Below the pieces are notes generated by a model. That model ran no database searches. It was not told where the DNA came from and worked only from the letters and a program-made list of their open reading frames with translations. Shown in pieces: positions 29,809 to 40,451 of a DNA stretch of 64,000 nt; the first letter of the stretch is position 1, and each line of letters begins with the position of its first letter. Source of the DNA: Haematobia irritans (Eukaryota > Arthropoda > Insecta > Diptera > Muscidae); contig NC_134400.1 of NCBI RefSeq assembly GCF_050003625.1, positions 62,682,241-62,746,240 on the forward strand, in the 5' to 3' direction. Made by a program: the position numbers and the translations under genes.

Positions 29809-31601
29809 ATATACACTCTTAGAAAAATATGTTTTTCATATGTTCCGATATAAACAAAGTGTGTTTCGGGCACAATTTTAAAACACAATATATTTAAGTG
29901 CAAACATGTAATGTTCCTAAACTAACACTAAATGTTTGGGACATCTATTTTAATATGTTAGAATATATTATGTTTGGGGCATAAATGTTTCATAAAAATT
30001 ATATGTGTGAATACAAACATATATAAATTTACAAATTTCGACTAAACATACATATGTTGTGATATTTTATCCAAAGCGACAGAGAGAGTATAGAGAAAGA
30101 AATAGAGATGGAAACCGGGAGAGTTGACGAAAGATATCATCATAACACAGCGAAAGAATCCAAAGAGAGAAATTTTTGTGAAACTGCTTGTATGTTGTTT
30201 CGGAAAACTGTTTTATGATAAGGCCAAAAATTTGATATGCTTAAGTCTAAATATTATTTAATTTGAATAAAGAGAATGGATATTCGGAATTAAGAGAATA
30301 GACATTTGAAAAAAAGCATGTGTTTTCGCCTTGAGAGCAGCATTTTATGTATGTGTGGACATGTGTTTTGTTTATCATTTTGGCATTATGGGAACAATTT
30401 TTTTCTTGGTGCGTTAAAAGAAATCAGGGGTCTTCATAAAAATAACGAAAGGGCACTATACTCTTTTTAGAGTTGGGACAGTAAAATGAAATAAGGAGGA
30501 AATAGTGAAAAATTACACAGTAAAATGTATAAAAACAAAGTTTAGTTCCTCTTTATTAATAAGTAGTCCCAGAGGAGTTGACGGACACCTTCAAATATAA
30601 AAGCGGGCATTAAGTTCGAGTTTTGCAGCTAAAACAATTTAAAAAGTTTATTTTCTTTAAAATGAATTATTAAAGAAAAATAAAAGGCATTTTAGACCGA
30701 TGGTGTTAAATGCTAGTACAAAACTGTTCACGCCTAAATAAGTTTATGTTTACATTATAAAATTATTTATGTATGTTACTACTCGACTCCATGTTCTTCT
30801 TTTGTTAGAGTTTTTGAATTCCTTCCAAATATTAAAGTTTTGTACCAAAAACAGTTTTTTGTTACAAAATTGTTATTTTTGCAATAAAAAATAATATTTT
30901 ATCCAAAAATCAGTCAATTTCGTTTATATCAAGCACTGTTAATGACTATACATCTTTAATAACCCACATTTCGAAGTTTCATTATAAAAATTTTATATAG
31001 TATAAATATAAATGTGTAAATTAAAAAAAAAAAGTGTTCGGTCGGAGCAGGGATTGAACCCACGACCCTTTGCATTCAAGGCAGACATGCTAACCACTGC
31101 TCCACGTGGCAAACAAATGTATGTTTCTGTTAAATAATGTTATGTTTGCATGGGCTCGTGGGCGCTGCAAACTATGCTATATAAATGTAACTTATAACGA
31201 TAATTATCTGCTGGTGACCATAACAGCTACGTAGCCCAGTGGATAGTGTGTTGGCTTACAAACTGTATGGTCCTCGGTTCGATTCTCCGTGCAGGCGAAA
31301 GGTAAAATTTATAAAAGTGAATAATTTCTTCAACATTATTTGTATTACAGAAAAAGGTGCCAAGAATTAAAATATTTCGTGGAAGTGAAAATAACGAGTA
31401 TGTTAGGGAATGAGCACAATCGTCTTTGGGAAAAATTCTTCCAAGCATATAATATTTTTGGGCTCAAAATGCTTCCAAACATATAATATGTTCACATAAA
31501 ACAAACATATTAATGTTTCGGCAGTATCCAATAATATATGTGCTTCCTGCAAAATATGTTTGGAACATATGTTAAAGAAGCGATTTTTTTTGAGGGTGTA
31601 C
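29809..31601 (-). mobile_element. Family A element, arm 2 of a perfect inverted pair
   Basis: Reverse complement of 27165-28957 with no net length difference; the two 66-75-residue chance frames in each arm translate identically. Left border TATACACTCTTAG, right border GAGGGTGTAC, so TA lies at each end. It abuts the copia-like gag fragment on the right. Such identity means either very recent duplication or transposition, or an assembly-level inverted duplication. Confidence 0.88.
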
Positions 31602-31954
31602 AAGTGAAAATACTTGAAGAATCAGAATCACGTAAATCAAAAGAAGATAATACTTCCTCGAATGTATGATACGTCAAGAAAGACGCAGCCAAATATAAGC
31701 CAACAAAATCCAAGGAAAACATAGGTTGTTTCAAGTGTGATAAGATAGGCCATTACGCAAGAAATTGCAGGTCAAAACTTAATACAAGCGGAAAGCGAGA
31801 CTTGGTGCATATCAGCTTGGTGGATATCAGCAATGGACTAAAAACTAAATTTGGCAAATAGCGAGTCAACAAAAATAAGCGGCAAGGGAATTGTTCAAAT
31901 GTTAGTGAAAAATCTGGGTCGCGAGAAAATGGTGGAATTGAAAAACGTTCTATA
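31602..31954 (+). pseudogene. copia-like gag C-terminus with CCHC zinc knuckle
   Basis: A lysine/serine-rich segment is followed by CFKCDKIGHYARNCRSK, a CX2CX4HX4C zinc knuckle of copia-type gag, near 31733-31783. The expected protease motif (D-S/T-G) is not found because of mutation or deletion near 31790-31860. The frame after that resembles the region between protease and integrase and stops at the MITE. In-frame stops are present. Confidence 0.8.
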
Positions 31955-32472
31955 CACTCAAAAAAAAGTGAACTCACTATTTCACTAAAGCCAATTTAAC
32001 TATATTTTAGTTCATGAACTTATTATATGTGGTGAAAGTTTCATTTACTCTAATAATTTTTTGCGTACGTTAGTTAAATGATCTAAAAGACAGGAAAAAA
32101 TTATATACGAGTTAAGGATAGAGATTTACTAAATTCGTATTTGCCATAAAATAGTTCATTATTTCTTCAAATTTGTAAATTTTACTACAAAAGCGTCCAT
32201 GATGAACTTCGTATGTCACACTAAAGACATTCTTCCAATTTTGAACTCCAATTTTTTGCTTCAAACTACAAAATTTTCTTTAAAAAGTGAAAAAAATTAT
32301 TCATGTCTAATAAATTTTCTTGAATTTGTCGAAAAATATTTACTTATTTTTGTGATATCGGCGCGATGCCAGCGCTTGTAATACTGTTTAGTTAAAAATT
32401 TCTAAAAATATTCAAAATTTTCTAAAATTAATCAAAAGTTTTCTTCCTGGTGGGTTCACTGTTTTTTCAGTG
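31955..32472 (+). mobile_element. MITE family B, TA target site, inside copia pol
   Basis: The ends CACTCAAAAAAAAGTGAACTC and GGGTTCACTGTTTTTTCAGTG are inverted. TA flanks both sides (31953-31954, 32473-32474). Its removal leaves the surrounding pol frame in register, so the insertion postdates that stretch of coding sequence. Two further copies are at 57485-58000 and 25007-26095. Confidence 0.93.
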
Positions 32473-33148
32473 TATGTATCGGACTTAAGAACAAATTTAC
32501 TTTCCGTATCAAAAATAACAGACAAAGGGTTTGAGGTAAAATTCAGAAAAATGACGCTTCAGTACTCGATAAAGACAATCGGAAAATTCCGCAAAAGTTG
32601 TTGTAGCCAAGAATGAACTTTATGGCTGGCTCTATAAAATGGGTCATTTGATCGAAAAGGACTTGAAAGATATGGCAAAGCGTGGTTAAATCCACGGAAT
32701 AAAATTTAAAAAAAAAAGATTTAAAACAGTCAGCATGCGAAGTATGCATAAGCCAAAAACAAACACGGGAAATTTTTCCAAAAAATGGGCATGAAACTTG
32801 CTACGATTTACTCGAAATTCTACATAGTGATGTGTGTGGTCCCATGAAATGCGAGTCGAAATCAGGTGCAAAATATTTCGTAACGTTCATTGACGACAAA
32901 TCTAGATGGTGCGAGGTATATTTTTTGAAACAAAACTCGAATGTCTTATCGGCATTTATAAAATAAAAAGCATACGCAGAAAATTTGACGGGATGGAAAA
33001 TAAAAATACTGCAGTCGGATATGGGCGGGGATTATCGCAATGCTGAATTCAATGAATTATTAGAACAGAGTGGTATAAAACGTCGTTTGAAAACTCCTAA
33101 TACACCCCAACAAAACGGTACGGCAGAACGTAAAAATAGAACACTACA
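32473..33148 (+). pseudogene. copia-like pol: integrase zinc-binding and catalytic core
   Basis: After several stops near 32590-32730, the catalytic core of a retroviral-type integrase is visible: HSDVCGPMKCESKSGAKYFV with the first catalytic Asp and 'FVTFIDDKSRW' near 32820-32910, then LQSDMGGDYRN with the second Asp near 33015, and TPNTPQQNGTAERKNR with the catalytic Glu near 33095-33135. The upstream His/Cys zinc-binding part is frameshifted. MITE E inserts just after the Glu motif. Integrase joins the cDNA to chromosomal DNA; this copy is non-functional. Confidence 0.85.
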
Positions 33149-35346
33149 CTCAAAAAAGTTTACTTGGATCCAAAGTTTTAACCTTCCCTTAAGGATTTTG
33201 GTATTGATTCCGAGCCAAAGATGCGGCTTCTTTAAAAGAAATACATTTTTTAGCGACCTATCTGGCTTTAAATGTAGGATCAATAAAATTAAAATTAGGA
33301 TCCAATTTTCATTCCTTTTTCGCGGATTATTAATAAATGTACGCACGTACAACCAAAAGCCAGTTTAAAACAAGTATATACGGCCGTAAGTTCGGCCAGG
33401 CCGAAGCTTATGTACCCTCCATCATGGATTGCGTAGAAACTTCTTCTAAACACTGTCATCCAGAATCGAATTACTTAAGTTGCGGTAACGCTTGCCGATG
33501 GCAAGGTATCTTAAAACGTCCTAACACCATCTTCTAAATTGTATGTAAGTCCATACGTGGTATATATTAAATCAAAAAAGATCGATCCAATACGTATATA
33601 ATTCAGTTTGACGAAGTAGACACAAAGTTTTGACAATATTTTCTACAGAAATAAAATTTTAACAAAATTTTCTATAGAAATAACATTTTCACAACATTTT
33701 CTATAGAAATAAAAATTTTGACAAAATTTTCTATAGAAAGAAAATTTTGACAAAAATTTCTACAGAAATAAAATTTTAACAAAATTTTCTCTAGAAATAA
33801 AATTTTCACAAAATTTTCTATAGAAATAAAATTTTGGTAGATTATTTTTGGCTCTAGTGGCAACCATGATTATGAACCGATATGGACCAATTTTTGTGCG
33901 ATTGGACCAATTTTGGTATGGTTGTTAGCGACCATATACTAACACCACGTTCCTAATTTGAACCGGATCGGATGAAGTTTGCTCCTCCAAGAGGCTCCGG
34001 AGGTCAAATCTGGAGAACGTTTTATATGGGGGCTATATATAATTATGGACCGATATGGACCAATTCTGGCACGGTTGTTAAAGATCATATACTAACACCA
34101 TGTTCCAAATTACAACCGGATTGGATGAAATTTGCTTCTCTTGGAGACTTCGCAAGCCAAATCTGGGGATCGGTTTATATGGGGGCTATATATAATTATG
34201 AACCGATGTGGACCAATTTTTGCATGGTTGTTAGAGACCATATACTAACATTACGTACCAAATTTCAGCCGGATCGGATGAAATTTGCTTCTCTTAGAGG
34301 CCTCGCAAGCCAAATCGGAGGATCGGTTTATATGGGGGCTATATATAATTATGGACCGATGTGGACCAATTTTTGCATGATTGGTAGAGACCATATACCA
34401 ACATCATGTACCAAATTTCAGCCGGATCGGATGAAATTTGTTTCTCTTTAAGGCCCCGCAAGCCAAATCTGGGGATCGGTTTATATGGGGGCTATATATA
34501 ATTATGGACCGATGTGGACCAATTTTTGCGTGGTTGTTAGAGACCATATACCAACACCATATACCAAATTTCAGCCGGATCGGATGAAATATGCTTCTGT
34601 TAGAGGTTCCACAAGCCAAATCTGAGGGTCCCTTTATATGGGGGCTATACGTAAAAGTGGACCGATATGGCCCATTTGCAATACCATCCGACCTACATCG
34701 ATAACAACTACTTGTGCCAAGTTTCAAGTCGATAGCTTGTTTCGTTCGGAAGTTAGCGTGATTTCAACAGACGGACGGACGGACGGACATGCTCAGATCG
34801 ACTCAGAATTTCACCACGACCCAGAATATATATACTTTATGGGGTCTTAGAGCAATATTTCGATGTGTAACAAACGGAATGACAAAGTTAATATACCCCC
34901 ATCCTATGATGGAGGGTATAAAAAATACAAATTATAACGGATACTTCAAAGTAAAAAATATTTTCTTAATTCAAACAAAAGAATTAAACCAAAGCGCTAA
35001 ATCCTCAAAATAAGTCTTAGCCTATATTTGAAGCGTTTTTATCTTAAATCTAAAGTTTCAATATTTCAGTTAAATTAAGGACAATTTCTTTAAATCAAAA
35101 ATGCGTTTCTTTCCTTTAAGGAAAATTAGCCTTAGCTCAAAGAGATGCGACTTTAACGGAGAGACGCAAATTTAAAAAAAGTGTCCTGAATTTAATGAAA
35201 AAAAATTTTGAAACAAAGATTATAAACTTTATTTTAATTAAAATATCATTGTTTTAAAGAAATTTGTCCTTAATATTTTGTAAATTTCGCACCTCAAAAT
35301 TTAGGTTGCGTTATCTCTAATATCACGCAAATATTTTTTTCATTGT
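33149..35346 (+). mobile_element. MITE family E with a nested DINE-1
   Basis: The left end CACTCAAAAAAGTTTACTTGG and the right end TATTTTTTTCATTG bracket a non-coding element that interrupts copia integrase. The DINE-1 at about 33367-34923 lies inside it. A second copy in reverse orientation is at about 46560-47403. The CACTSAAAAAA-type termini match families B and C, suggesting a shared transposase. Confidence 0.8.
33367..34923 (-). mobile_element. DINE-1/Helentron-type non-autonomous element
   Basis: On the minus strand it starts TATACCCTCCATCATAGGAT, followed by the core AGTATATATATTCTGGGTCG and the GTCCGTCCGTCCGTC microsatellite (34772-34790). It then has about four 153-bp repeats and a stretch of 30-bp AAATTTTCTATAGAAATAAA-type repeats (33620-33840). 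It ends in the palindromic GTAAGTTCGGCCAGGCCGAA at 33386-33405. The core and microsatellite match the plan of Drosophila DINE-1 (INE-1). No Rep/helicase is encoded. Confidence 0.88.
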
Positions 35347-35733
35347 TGTAGAAATTGCTAGATGCATGATGAAACATGCGGATTCGCCTCTTTTAGGGCT
35401 GAAGCAATAAATACGGCTTGTTATATTCGAAATCGATGTATTACAAGAGCAACTGGAGAAATACCTTACAAACTGTGGACAAATAAGAAACCAACCGCGA
35501 TACATACGAAGATATTTGGTTGTAAGCGATACCTTTAAAAAAAAAGTCCAAATCGAAATTCGAATCTCGTTCGGAACCATGTATTTTTGTTGGTTATTCA
35601 TCCGAGTCGAAAGCCTACAGAATGTGGTGTCCTCGAAAATGTAAGTCGGGATGTAAAATTTATTGATGAAACGTGTTTCGATAAATCATATGAAGATTTT
35701 TATGATATCGGAAAAAATGTTAAAATCGAAGTT
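35347..35733 (+). pseudogene. copia-like integrase C-terminal region
   Basis: The pol reading resumes after MITE E, with 'INTACYIRNRCITRATGEIP' followed by YKLWTNKKPT near 35410-35495, a conserved segment of copia integrase C-termini. A short A-run frameshift near 35537-35548 precedes the SKAYRMWCP-type block near 35605. It ends at the SINE insertion. Confidence 0.8.
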
Positions 35734-36070
35734 AGGTTAGGTTAGGTGGCAGCCCGATGTATCAGGCTCACTTAGACTATTCAGTCCATTGTGATACCAC
35801 ATTGGTGAACTTCTCTCTTATCACTGAGTGCTGCCCGATTCCATGTTAGGCTCAATGACAAGGGACCTTCTTTTTATAGCCGAACGGCGTTCCACATTGC
35901 AGTGAAACCACTTAGAGAAGCTTTGAAACCCTCAGAAATGTCACCAGCATTACTGAGGTGGGATAATCCACCGCTGAAAAACTTTTTGGTGTTCGGTCGA
36001 AGCAGGAATCGAACCCACGACCTTGTGTATGCAAGACGGGCATACTAACCATTGCACCACGGTGGCTCCC
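35734..36070 (-). mobile_element. SINE inserted in copia pol, 13-bp target duplication
   Basis: Flanked by TAAAATCGAAGTT at 35721-35733 and 36071-36083. From left to right it has the TTAGG-type tail, the LOA-like block, the body and the tRNA-like head (B box complement GGAATCGAACC, A box complement CCATTGCACCA). Length is 337 bp, close to the 42922 copy. Confidence 0.94.
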
Positions 36071-36940
36071 TAAAATCGAAGTTGAATGTAGACTTGCTGA
36101 AATGCATGCAAGTGACAATATGCAAAATGAAAACCTAAGCGAAGTTCGAACAGAGAATCCAACGATTTCAAGACACGGCAGAGGACGCCCGCAAATACAA
36201 AGAAGTGGCCATAGAGGACGACCTAAGAAATTATTTCAACCTGTACAGAACGTAGAAAATAATGTTAACAATGATGATATTCAATCGGTCCAATCTGAAG
36301 GAGAAAATTTCGAGGAATGTGAGTATGCATATTGGTCAAATATTAAAGATCCAAATAATGTAGATGAAGTAATGAAATCCGAACATTACAAAAATTGGAA
36401 CAAAGCTATTGAGGATGAATATTTGGCAAAAATGAAAAATAATACTTGGGAAATTGTCGAAAGGCCTGAGGAACGAAAAGTAATTGGTAGTCGTTTAGTT
36501 TTTCGAACCAAAGACGACGGAACTGCTATAGGAAAGAAGAAAGTTCGATTAGTAGCACAAGGATATGCCCAAAGACCACGTGAAGATTATCACGAAACTT
36601 ACTCTCAAGTCACCAGATTATCATCCATCAGACTGTTGACAGCGTTAGCTTGGAACTTGGAGATCCATCAAATGGACGTCGTGACTGCATACCTAAACGG
36701 TAATTTAGATGAACATCTTTATATGCAAATTCCTGATGAATTATAAGAAATTCTTTATAAACTCAAATCAGGAAAAACGTTAAGTTCAAAAGCAATTAAT
36801 GAAACGGCAGGCCGATGGTACAAAAATTTCAATCTATGTTGATAACCAATTGTTAGCTTCAAACGATCCAGACTGGATAAAATAAATCAAAAATTCTCTC
36901 TCCAAATCGTTCACTATGAAAGATATCGGTCTTGTAAAAC
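36071..36940 (+). pseudogene. copia-like reverse transcriptase, internally deleted
   Basis: An open frame of about 214 codons (36102-36746) begins with a basic AT-hook-like linker (RHGRGRPQIQRSGHRGRPKK) and enters RT: NWNKAIEDEYLAKMKNNTWE, then VFRTKDDGT, KVRLVAQGYAQRP and 'HQMDVVTAYLNGNLDEHLYM', which carries the first catalytic Asp. A stop follows at 36744. About 300 bp of palm, including the YVDD motif, is deleted. The sequence restarts with an out-of-frame KDIGLVK-type block near 36915. Confidence 0.85.
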
Positions 36941-36941
36941 G

Positions 36942-37575
36942 ATGAGCAATTATGCAAAGTTGGTGTTAGATTGTTTTGGAATGGCAGATTGCAAGCCATC
37001 TCCAACTCCAATCGAAACAAATTCTAAATTGATATTACCCTCTAAAAAGGATGAAGTTGTAATGTCAAAATATCCATATCAAAAGCTTATTACAGCGCTT
37101 ATGTATTTAGCTGTTACAACCCATCCAGACTTTGCATATGCTGTAAACTACATGAGTCAATTCAATAAAATTACAATGAAGAACATTGGAAAGCAGCTAA
37201 AAGAGTCTTGAGATACATTCGAGGAACACTCGAATGTATCCCAGTACAGAAGCCGAATAAATATATTGCAATCGCCGAGGGAATTTTGAATGATATTGGG
37301 TTTAAAAAAGAAGCAATTACTCTATTCAACGATAGCCAAAGTGTTCAAAAATTAATCAATAATTTTGAATATAGTGCTCGAACAGAACATATCGATATTC
37401 GTCATCATTTTCTCCGAGATTGTATTCGGAATAACAAAGTAACATTAAAATATTTGCCTACTGAAAAAATGCCGGTGGATATGCTCACAAAAGGACTATG
37501 CAAAAACAAGCATCAACTGTTTTCAACCAACTTGGTTTTACAGGATTCAAAGCAATTGCCTAGTAGTGTCTTTAC
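36942..37575 (+). pseudogene. copia-like RT C-terminus and RNase H, deleted
   Basis: The first part reads 'PSPTPIETNSKL', then LITALMYLAVTTHPDFAYAV and NYMSQFN, typical of the RT thumb/connection of copia. A frameshift at about 37198 is followed by RVLRYIRGTLE-like sequence. A deletion then removes the first part of RNase H. The end shows 'LFNDSQSVQKLI', 'ARTEHIDIRHHFLRD' and 'LPTEKMPVDMLTKGL', the standard copia RNase H terminus. A purine-rich tract and LTR start follow directly. Confidence 0.85.
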
Positions 37576-37701
37576 TTCGAGGGGAGGTGTTGAGAAAACG
37601 AAGCAAGCCACTAATTCAGAAAACATATATTCACATATTGTATTGCTTTAAATGTCAAATGAAAAATGTATTTGTTCAGAGTTCGTTTTTGTCCTTGCTA
37701 C

Positions 37702-38577
37702 CAGTGCTGCCGCTAGTGAAAAATTGAGTGAAGTAAATTTTGGAAAAAAGCGGAGTAGATTGAATAAAATTGAAGTAGCATACATTTTTGAAAACAAAAC
37801 AATAGAATTCATTTTATTACACCCTCCACCATAGGATGGGGGTATATTAACTTTGTCATTCCGTTTGTAACACATCGAAATATTGCTCTAAGACCCCATA
37901 AAGTATATATATTCTGGGTCGTGGTGAAATTCTGAGTCGATCTGAGCATGTCCGTCCGTCCGTCCGTCTGTTGAAATCACGCTAAATTCCGAACGAAAGA
38001 AGCTATCGACTTGAAACTTGGCACAAGTAGTTGTTATTGATGTAGGTCGGATGGTATTGCAAATGGGCCATATCGGTCCACTTTTACGTATAGCCCCCAT
38101 ATAAACGGACCCCCAAATTTGGCTTGCGGGGACTCTAAGAGAAGCAAATTTCATCCGATCCAGCTGAAATTTGGTACATGGTTTCAGCATATGATCTCTA
38201 ACATCAATGCAAAAATTGGTCCACATCGGTCCATAATTATATATAGCCCCATTATAAACTGATCCCCCGATTTGGCTTGCGGAGCCTCTAAGAGAACCAA
38301 TTTTCATCCGCTCCGGCTGAAATTTGGTACATGGTGTAAGTATATGGTGTCTAACAACTATGCAAAAATTGATTCACATCGGTTAATAATTCAATGATTA
38401 AAACCGCTATGTTCATCGTAATTAAAGGAATAGGACATACAATTGGTATTATGGGGAAAATTTTAAAAATTTGAAGCAGAACAAAAAGTGAAGCAGATTT
38501 TTTAAAGAAGGAGTGACGAAGTAAATTTTGTGAAAATGAAGCAAAATACTTCGATTGAAGTAGTATTGGCAGCACTG
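37702..38577. mobile_element. hAT-type MITE with nested DINE-1, 8-bp duplication
   Basis: The inverted ends CAGTGCTGCCGCTAG and TATTGGCAGCACTG are flanked by CTTGCTAC (37694-37701 and 38578-38585). Without the DINE-1 insertion it is about 300 bp, with GAAGTAAATTTTG-type repeats near both ends. No ORF. It interrupts the copia LTR. Confidence 0.92.
37818..38391 (+). mobile_element. DINE-1 element, 3'-truncated
   Basis: Begins ACACCCTCCACCATAGGATG, followed by the GGTATATTAACTTTGTCATT core, the GTCCGTCCGTCCGTCTG block at 37949-37971, and two and a half units of the roughly 150-bp repeat. The palindromic GGCCAGGCC end is missing. It lies within the hAT MITE at an AT-rich site. Confidence 0.87.
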
Positions 38578-38813
38578 CTTGCTACATACACATGTGAGAG
38601 GCTACAATGTTAATCCTGTTCTAGGATCTCTACCACCGCCCATAGCATACTTTGACAACTCATTGTGATAACTACAATAATTGAAACCAAAGAGTTCTGA
38701 CGACAATATTAGTAGGGTGTTTCCTCTTTCACTCATTTTGCTACTTTCGGTCAATTAAAATATGAGAGCACGCTATGTTTGGTTATTACCATTATTCATT
38801 TATTGCAGCAACA

Positions 38814-39409
38814 CTTTACAAAACTGTAGACTAACTTTTCCCCCAAAAATATTGGCAGATTGATTTGGATTTTCCAAATACAATCGAACCTTTTCTAGTT
38901 AAAAGCAAGAACCCCATCATTGGATTGCGTTTGCCAATGTTTATGGCATGGAGGTGCACATTACGATTGCCAATAAAAGGGAAGCAGCCAATGTGCATTT
39001 GCAATGTAAGTACATACTCTTTATTCATTCCTGATAACCAGAGGCAGCGTTGGCAATCACGAATGACCGCGAGCCAGTATTTTGCCAGGGCACTTCAGGA
39101 ACAGTGGCCCCAAAGAGTTTCGTGACATACACCAGGCGAATGAATGGATGCGTGCACTTCATTGGGGTACATGGACGATTCCATTCCCCAACCCACTTCA
39201 TAATTGAGTTACAGTAGGAGCCATTCGTAGTTTGTTGGCGGCACAAAGCAAATAACGAAATCTGAAACGAGTGTGTTGTGATGATGTTAAAAGTTACATT
39301 GGCTGCATAGTATTGTATTGAGATTTGGAATATACTGGGGAATTTACATTTGTAAAAATGGTCAAGAATACCGAACTATGTAAGGGTATGTTCCAACATA
39401 TGTACACTG
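38814..39409. other. Unassigned, less AT-rich stretch
   Basis: No transposon end, repeat or known protein motif is recognised. An 86-codon frame (38865-39125, plus) and a 73-codon frame (39025-39246, minus) overlap and cannot both be real. A splice-donor-like AATGTAAGTAC occurs at 39005. Base composition is noticeably richer in G+C than the flanks, so this may be a remnant of host unique sequence or an unrecognised element. Confidence 0.3.
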
Positions 39410-40451
39410 TTAGAAAAATATGTTTTTCATATGTTTTTCATGAATGTTTCATAAAAATCATATGTGTGAATGCAAACTTATATAAATTTACAAATTTCGA
39501 CTAAACATACATATGTTGTGATATTTTATTCAAAGCGACAGAGAGAGTATAGAGAAAGAAATAGAGATGGAAACCAGGAGAGTTGACGAAAGATATCAAC
39601 ATAACACAGCGAAAAAATCAACAGAGAACAATTTCTGTGAAACCGCTTGTATGTTGTTTCGGAAAACTGTTTTATGATAAGGCCAACAATTTGATATGCT
39701 TAAGTCTAAATATTATTTAATTTGAATAAAGAAAATAGACATTCGGAACCAAGAGAATAGACATTTGAAAAACAAACAGCATATGTTTTCGCCTTGAGAG
39801 CAGCATTTTATGTATGTGTGGACATGTGTTTTGTTTATCATTTTGGCATTATGGGCACAATTTTTTTCTTGGTTCGTTAAAAGAAATCAGGGGTCTTCAT
39901 AAAAATAAGGAAAGGGCACTATACTCTTTTTAGAGTTGGGACAGTAAAATGAAATAAGGAGGAAATAGTGAAAAATTACACAGTAAAATGTATAAAAACA
40001 AAGTTTAGTTCCTCTTTATTAATAAGTAGTCCACGAGGAGTTGACGGACACCTTCAAATATGAAAGCGGGCATTAAGTTCGAGTTTTGCAGCTAAAACAA
40101 TTTAAAAAGTTTATTTTCTTTCAAATGAATTATTAAAGAAAAATAAAAGGCATTTTAGAGCGATGGCGTTAAATGCTAGTAAAAACTGTTCACGCCTAAA
40201 TAAATTTATGTTTATATTATAAAATTATTTATGTATGTTACTACTCGACTCCACGTTCTTCTTTTGTTAGAGTTTTTGAAATCCTTCCAAATTTTAAAGT
40301 TTTATACCAAAAACAGTTTTTTGTTACAAAATTGTTATTTTTGCAATAAAAAATAATATTTTATCCAAAAATCAGTCAATTTCGCTTATATCAAGCTGAC
40401 TATAAATCTTTAATAACCCACATTTCGAAGTTTCATTATAAAAATTTAATA

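Larger units (their letters stand above)
31602..38813 (+). mobile_element. Ty1/copia-type LTR retrotransposon, decayed and nested
   Basis: The coding order is zinc knuckle, integrase, reverse transcriptase, RNase H, the copia order with integrase before RT. A purine-rich tract, GAGGGGAGG, is followed by TGTTGAGA, the likely start of the 3' LTR at 37588. The 5' LTR and most of gag and protease are missing. Insertions within it are MITE B (31955-32472), MITE E with DINE-1 (33149-35346), a SINE (35734-36070) and a hAT MITE with DINE-1 (37702-38577). Stops and deletions make it inactive. Confidence 0.88.
37588..38813 (+). repeat. Probable copia 3' LTR, split by a hAT MITE
   Basis: The LTR appears to start with TGTTGAGAAAACG directly after the polypurine tract GAGGGGAGG. 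Sequence 37588-37701 and 38586-38813 would add up to about 340 bp once the hAT MITE and one copy of its 8-bp duplication are removed. The right boundary (ending near AGCAACA at 38813) is a guess, since no 5' LTR is available for comparison. Confidence 0.5.

Noticed and set aside
31602..37575. Potentially active copia element
   Set aside because: Stops, an RT deletion that removes the catalytic box, missing gag/protease and four insertions rule out activity.
38865..39246. Overlapping plus and minus ORFs in the GC-richer island
   Set aside because: Neither resembles a known protein and they cannot both be coding; listed only as unassigned sequence.
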